DNA of 25,855 bases from JAWVZS01 sp964507825 (GTDB taxonomy: Archaea > Thermoproteota > Nitrososphaeria > Nitrososphaerales > Nitrosopumilaceae): the NCBI GenBank assembly GCA_964507825.1, contig CAZDQM010000033.1, positions 1 to 25,855 on the forward strand, written 5' to 3'. Of the stretch, positions 22,164-25,855 are shown one piece after another. The notes beneath the pieces were generated by a model that made no database searches, had not been told where the DNA came from, and worked only from the letters and a program-made list of their open reading frames with translations. Within the stretch, counting starts at the first letter, position 1. Every line of letters begins with the position of its first letter. The position numbers and the translations under genes were made by a program.

Positions 22164-23333
22164 TTATGCACACTTTCCACCCCCAATTATCCGTTGTTTT
22201 CTAGGTTCGGCGCCACTGCGGTCGACCTGACACTGCTGCCACAGCTCGAGGAACTCCGACGGCGTCATGTATCCAAGCGATGAGTGTATCCTCTCGTTGT
22301 GATAATCGTCAAAGGCCATGCGCATGGCCTCCCGCGCGTCCTCGAGGCTCTCGAACTCGCGCGGCCACACGTACTCCCTCTTGAGGGTCTTGTGGAACGA
22401 CTCGATGTGCCCGTTTCTGCTCCGGCGTGTTGACGTAGATATATTCCAGTAATATCCCAAGTGAGGCCATCGACGCCCGAAAGTCCCGGTTGATGTACTG
22501 GGAGCCGTTGTCAACCCGCAGCGTCAGGCCCGGGATCGGCGGCTTGGCATCTGCCACCGCGTTGTTTATACCCATTATGGCCTCGTGCCGGGTGGCCCTA
22601 TCAGACAGGACGAACGACACCCACTGCCTGCTGAATACGTCCACCACGTTAGTAGCACTAGCCATCGGTTCTGTACCATGTGTATGACATGTCCGACTCC
22701 CAGAACTGGTTCGGTCCGTTGGGCTCCGGTACCTTCCTGTTTGACCTGATGATCTCCTTTTTCGTGCGTGCGGGCTCGCTCCATCCCAGCTTCCTGAACG
22801 CGCGCCGCACCGCCTTCCGGTTCACCGGACGGTTCAGTTCCCGGGACACCTGCGCCGCCATGCGCCGCGCGCCGTACGATATCCTCTGCGGCGCGATTCC
22901 TTACACCATGTCCAGCACCTCAGGGTCCGGGTGCATGTCCCTCGGACTCGGCTTGTAGTACCACGTCTTCTTGGACACCCCGCACAGCCGGAGGGACCTG
23001 TTGAGTCCGATCACGTCGCGCATCATCGCAGCCGCGTTCATTCTCTGCTGCCCTCCAGTGTTTTTTTAGGGTCGCGTTTGCCACAGCGTACTCCCTGATG
23101 ATCCTCTTGAGGCTCGACACCTCCCTACTATGCCTCGGCTCCCGCCTGCCCGCGTCGACTCCTTCAGACGAGCTGCGTCCGACTTTTAGGAACCTTTCCT
23201 TCTAGGCGTATACGGTCCGCGGAGCCAAGTTGTGCCGGCGGCTCAGCTCCGCCACGCTAGTCTCCGGGTTGAACATCTAGAGCACTATGCGGACCTTTTT
23301 GTCCGGGGTGAATCTAGTTCTTTTATCCGTCAT
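22164..23333 (-). pseudogene. IS3-like transposase (OrfA and OrfB), multiply broken
   Basis: From the ATG at 23333 the OrfA part reads MTDKRTRFTPDKKVRIVL, an in-frame TAG, MFNPETSVAELSRRHNLAPR then TVYA and another TAG: a helix-turn-helix with stops. The OrfB part shows MAAQVSRELNRPVNRKAVRR, NQFWESDMSYTWYRTDG then TAG and a frame change. It then has the integrase core: VVDVFSRQWVSF (first Asp), LRVDNGSQYINRDF (second Asp), a second frame change near 22420-22430, NGHIESFHKTLKREYVWP (Glu) and NERIHSSLGYMTPSEF. A TAA also interrupts the start of OrfB near 22909. The DDE triad residues survive, but at least four stops and two frame changes make it inactive. The last frame ends at a TAA (22164) just past the terminal repeat. 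Confidence 0.85.
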
Positions 23334-23366
23334 GTTGTGGTATGCATCCCGTTGTTAAAGTGTGCA
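22167..23366 (-). mobile_element. Degenerate IS3-family-like insertion sequence, about 1.2 kb
   Basis: Ends are 5'-TGCACACTTT (22167-22176) and AAAGTGTGCA-3' (23357-23366), a 10-bp terminal inverted repeat with the TG...CA ends typical of IS3 elements. Length (1200 bp) and the orfA/orfB-type coding content on the minus strand agree. The left end overlaps a palindrome TGCATAA-TT-TTATGCA (22155-22170). No target-site duplication is seen, which fits an old insertion. By eye the element is much GC-richer than its neighbours. Confidence 0.7.
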
Positions 23367-23417
23367 TCGACGATCGATCTCCTAGCGGGGCCCCCACTAG
23401 GTGACATGTAGAACATG

Positions 23418-23894
23418 CTACACCAATCTGCATCCAGATACGTAACACTCTGGTAGTTTTTCATGACACTTTATGCGCATTATTCCTATACGGGGATTAA
23501 CCCCAGTCAGTAACTTCCGAAGCATACTATATTCAGAACGATTGGAGGGGGAAGATCTTGTTGCCAGTACTGCTTGTAAAGAAAATGTACTGTCAACCAG
23601 CATATGTTTCAATATCTTTAATCCTCCCTCAAATTGACCTATAAAATCACCACTTACTTGGCTTTTCATCTCCACCAGTGATATCTTCGCACCGTTATCC
23701 ACCCATACAATGCAATCACAAACTTTCTCTTGGGAGCTCAAATTGCTCCCCATTATTTCATCACGTAGATCCTCGCCACAGTATATTCTAAATTGTTTCG
23801 GGATACGTACGCTACATTTGCGATTGGGATTTCCATGCCCTTTTTCGACGCATTTGTCCACTCTGGAGTTGAGTTGCTGATGTGCGCTAGGCAT
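23418..23894 (-). CDS. PD-(D/E)XK nuclease-like protein, partner of the ATPase
   Basis: 158 aa. The centre has CDCIVWVDNGAKISLVEMKS: D60, then E75-M-K77, with Q87 in the following helix (FIGQFEGGLKILKHM). That is the D...E-x-K plus Gln-helix pattern of PD-(D/E)XK nucleases. The N-terminal part has several Cys and His (KCVEKGHGNPNRKC) that might bind metal or DNA. The start codon lies 2 nt after the ATPase stop, so the two are co-translated. A nuclease effector controlled by the ATPase is inferred; I cannot name a family. The region is AT-rich, which suggests acquisition from elsewhere. Confidence 0.7.
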   Translation of the reverse strand: MPSAHQQLNSRVDKCVEKGHGNPNRKCSVRIPKQFRIYCGEDLRDEIMGSNLSSQEKVCDCIVWVDNGAKISLVEMKSQVSGDFIGQFEGGLKILKHMLVDSTFSLQAVLATRSSPSNRSEYSMLRKLLTGVNPRIGIMRIKCHEKLPECYVSGCRLV

Positions 23895-23896
23895 GG

Positions 23897-25306
23897 CTAT
23901 TTCTCGTTTGTCTGACGCAATCTTGAAAGTTCCCGATACAGCTCAGCGTCAACGGTCAAAAATTCATCCTGTGGAATTCCTTCACTAGTTACGTCGATGC
24001 GTTTGATTCTATAATGCTTTTTGACAGATTCGAATTTATGTACGGCCACCATGTCTGGCGATAAACTCTCTTCAGCAAGTAACACATTGTTGAAATCGGC
24101 TTGGGATGCTTGTCCGGACATGATACAGTGACTTAGCTGTTCCAGAAAATATGGGCTGTGAGTAGTAAGTACAATGTACAATCCCAGATTGATCAACCGC
24201 ACAATGAACTTGGCCAATTCGATTTGATTTTTTGGATGAAGGTTTGTTTCTGGTTCTTCCAATATCACCAAGTCGTTCTTCTTTGCAACAAATTTGAGGT
24301 ACAGAAAAAACGCGGCCAAATCCTTGACAGATGATGCCGTCATGTGTAGCGGAAATTTATCTCGTGATTTTTGAAAGTGTATAATGCCACTCGAGTACGA
24401 TTTTCTTCTAGCGACCTCTCCGCGCAGTATTGTTCTTTCTGCAGCATTGGCTACTGGTGCAAATATGCCTTGCTCGCCGGGTAGTGAATTTAATAATCGA
24501 AGATAGTCAGTTGCCACGGTAGGCATGCCTGGGTTGTAACGTTTTCTCTTGAGATGGTCAAGATAGTAATCCGTAAGCGGAGTGTATGCTAACATTAAAC
24601 CCGCCCTTTCGGCTGGAAAATAGTACACATTGTAATCTTCATCGGGACTTTTCATTATGCGCCGCGTTAGCGCGTCATAAATTTCAAACAAACCGCCTTG
24701 AGGGGGCACACGAATAGATGTTGTTGCATCGCGCCCGTTGCCGTCATATGCATCGCGCCCTCCCCTGTCTTGCATGTCAAACAGCACTTTGATACTAGGC
24801 GTGATCATTCCCCGAACGTCCATCTTACTTGCCATAAGTTTGATCCGGATATTCTCATGCTTGCGAGTTCTAACATGTAGTGATGTAGAAGATTGTCCCT
24901 TTTGTATCAGATCCTTGTTCGGTACGCCAAAATTGTCTTGGAGCATGTGTTTCAAATCAGTTTTTGGATTTGCGAGCTTGTTTAGAATTTCAGTATAGAT
25001 GATCTTATTTTTTCTATTTCGATGTTTTTTCTCTAATAATGTCGCTTCTTTTTTGATCTGCTCAAAATTTAACATTCCCTTTCTCAAATGAAATCGCGCA
25101 TGTTCATAGTCTTGTTCTAACCTGCTCATAGTATACAAGAGTGTGGCGGCATGCGATTTGCCACACCCATTGGGCCCTACGAATATCGTGAGTGGTTTGA
25201 GATCTATCCTTCCTCCCAGAATCGGTCCAAAATACTTTATTTCAATAGACATCGTCCTTGCGTGCTGTATGTCATCTGTGTCATAGATGCTTTTTTTCAT
25301 GCTCAT
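23897..25306 (-). CDS. OLD-like / AAA_15-type ABC ATPase
   Basis: 469 aa. Walker A is GPNGCGKS (44-51) after an N-terminal strand IEIKYFGPILGGRIDLKPLT. The middle (about 90-320) is a mostly helical insert with YYFPAERAGLMLAYTPL, a segment common in OLD-like and AbiL-like ATPases. A signature-like TASSVKDLAAFFLYLK, Walker B LVILEEPETNLHP (about 343-355) and the H-loop LTTHSPYFLEQL follow. There is no C-terminal Toprim domain, so the nuclease activity probably lies in the next gene. The ATG at 25306 is used; M3 and M19 (just before the first strand) are alternatives. A palindromic GTTAATTAAC (25321-25330) lies just upstream. Likely role: ATP-dependent sensor or regulator of a defence module. 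Confidence 0.85.
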   Translation of the reverse strand: MSMKKSIYDTDDIQHARTMSIEIKYFGPILGGRIDLKPLTIFVGPNGCGKSHAATLLYTMSRLEQDYEHARFHLRKGMLNFEQIKKEATLLEKKHRNRKNKIIYTEILNKLANPKTDLKHMLQDNFGVPNKDLIQKGQSSTSLHVRTRKHENIRIKLMASKMDVRGMITPSIKVLFDMQDRGGRDAYDGNGRDATTSIRVPPQGGLFEIYDALTRRIMKSPDEDYNVYYFPAERAGLMLAYTPLTDYYLDHLKRKRYNPGMPTVATDYLRLLNSLPGEQGIFAPVANAAERTILRGEVARRKSYSSGIIHFQKSRDKFPLHMTASSVKDLAAFFLYLKFVAKKNDLVILEEPETNLHPKNQIELAKFIVRLINLGLYIVLTTHSPYFLEQLSHCIMSGQASQADFNNVLLAEESLSPDMVAVHKFESVKKHYRIKRIDVTSEGIPQDEFLTVDAELYRELSRLRQTNEK

Positions 25307-25351
25307 GACTTGTAAAAGAAGTTAATTAACATAATGTATCGAAGTAGATAT

Positions 25352-25387
25352 TGAGGAGTCGGGGAATCACGTCATTCCGACTCCTCA
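25352..25387. repeat. Strong hairpin, 11-bp perfect stem
   Basis: TGAGGAGTCGG (25352-25362) is the exact reverse complement of CCGACTCCTCA (25377-25387), with a 14-nt loop in which AAT can further pair with ATT. It lies about 25 bp upstream of the palindromic AT-rich element before the ATPase. It may be a regulator site, a terminator for transcription from outside, or the foot of a small RNA. Confidence 0.6.
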
Positions 25388-25431
25388 TCATAATTCTATC
25401 TGACACAAACGTGATAACGTCAACCCGTGCC

Positions 25432-25458
25432 ATCTTGTCTAACGACCTGACCTTGTAC
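25432..25458 (+). repeat. Dispersed repeat, copy 4
   Basis: Shares the 17-bp core ACGACCTGACCTTGTAC (25442-25458) exactly with copy 1 (10983-10999), same orientation; the 5' part is diverged. Confidence 0.7.
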
Positions 25459-25498
25459 TACGAGTCCCCGCTCACATATTTATACAAAGACTCAGGAT

Positions 25499-25748
25499 AT
25501 GCATAGTACTCGGAATAAAGATCCGATAATTGCCGCAACATGCTTGGATCGGACACTTGGAACTAACGCTTGCAGTCTAATCGCCGCTGACGCCTGACGG
25601 TGCGTCCAAGACGGTATCCTGGCACGACCGTTCTGCGTCCTATTTTGAGCAGGTTGTCATGACGATTCCACTTTGCGTGTCAAAAAGTGATGTAGAGGGT
25701 ATTGGTTATGACATACAACACCATACATCGACTAGTACTCGATGTTGA
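25499..25748 (+). pseudogene. Possible frameshifted ORF, unrecognised
   Basis: From the ATG at 25499: MHSTRNKDPIIAATCLDRTL, GTNACSLIAADA, TGA. One frame over, starting near 25596: PDGASKTVSWHDRSASYFEQ, VVMTIPLCVSKSDVEGIGYD, to a TGA at 25746-25748. The two could be one broken gene of about 80 aa, but neither part is recognised and chance cannot be excluded. Confidence 0.2.
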
Positions 25749-25766
25749 ACTATTTAACACCCACAC

Positions 25767-25855
25767 ATGGCCGTTTCGCACCGAGGTGCGCGTTTTTTGA
25801 GGACGGCCCAACGCGTGGGCGCGGCAGAGGCGTTCCTGCCCGACGTCGCACTGCT
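25767..25855 (+). CDS. Possible 5' end of a CDS running off the window
   Basis: The ATG at 25767 opens a frame, MAVSHRGARFLRTAQRVGAA then EAFLPDVALL, without a stop to the window end (29 codons). The composition is coding-like and GC-rich, but there is no TATA box at the usual distance and no recognised motif. Confidence 0.25.
   Translation, partial: MAVSHRGARFLRTAQRVGAAEAFLPDVAL

Larger units (their letters stand above)
25307..25498. other. Upstream region of the ATPase-nuclease pair
   Basis: About 190 bp without a gene. It holds GTTAATTAAC (25321-25330), a strong hairpin (25352-25387) and dispersed repeat copy 4 (25432-25458). Confidence 0.5.

Noticed and set aside
23381..23401. Hairpin CCTAG...CTAGG as a terminator of the nuclease gene
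   Set aside because: The stem is only five base pairs with a GC-rich interior and no U-tract; archaeal termination does not depend on such hairpins.
219..25802. Shared 12-mer TGCGCGTTTTTT near both window ends (about 219-230 and 25791-25802)
   Set aside because: Low-complexity T-run and short length; flanks do not align, so a common element cannot be claimed.
1..25855. CRISPR array, tRNA or rRNA genes
   Set aside because: No regularly spaced direct repeats, no cloverleaf-like segments with a T-loop GGTTCRA pattern in gene-free stretches, and no rRNA-like sequence were seen.

Overview
The window looks like a chromosomal segment of an ammonia-oxidising archaeon (Nitrososphaerota/Thaumarchaeota, probably Nitrosopumilales). 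The evidence is an A-type ATP synthase whose genes lie in several transcription units, a long Amt ammonium transporter close to it, a secreted protein with a PEFG-CTERM tail, a CopC-CopD copper protein, and TATA boxes placed 22-34 nt upstream of start codons (often GTG or TTG), as expected for leaderless archaeal transcripts. The genus cannot be fixed from sequence alone. By eye the core genes are of mid GC content, the insertion sequence is clearly GC-richer and the defence-like module at the right is clearly AT-richer.

Layout. 1-217: frameshifted 5' part of a transposase gene. 381-4524: convergent genes for a CopC-CopD-beta-propeller fusion and a PEFG-CTERM surface protein. 4562-5994: divergent pyrB and pyrI (aspartate carbamoyltransferase) sharing a 29-bp gap. 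6028-10917 (minus): ATP synthase genes atpE-A-B-D, an untracked 43-codon gene, then atpK. 10974-13016: a decayed accessory island bounded by inverted copies of a dispersed repeat. It holds an intact minimal nucleotidyltransferase (MNT), a frameshifted HEPN gene, the broken C-terminal part of a DUF1156-type DNA methylase and another frameshifted small ORF. 13117-15219: atpI. 15267-17675 (minus): a two-domain rhodanese and amt. 17793-20462 (plus): a winged-helix protein, atpC, a two-helix membrane protein and a Cas4-like protein that lacks the nuclease E-x-K. 20490-20600 (minus): an untracked 36-aa membrane protein with a strong TATA box. 20697-22109: two secreted or anchored proteins. 22167-23366: a degenerate IS3-like element. 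23418-25306 (minus): a tightly coupled ATPase plus PD-(D/E)XK nuclease pair, the best candidate here for a little-described defence system. 25307-25855: a strong hairpin, a fourth copy of the dispersed repeat and degraded ORFs.

How the parts fit. The ATP synthase genes form three units (atpE-A-B-D-small gene-K, atpI, atpC), and the 5' gene of each carries the same 9-mer ATTAAAATC 22-32 nt before its start, suggesting coordinated expression. Ammonium uptake (amt) and a possible regulator are interleaved with them. The accessory DNA sits between atpE and atpI and at the right end. Repeat copies edge the atpE-atpI island and lie on both sides of the IS/defence region, which suggests that repeats, insertion sequences and defence genes have shaped these loci. 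No tRNA, rRNA or CRISPR array was seen.
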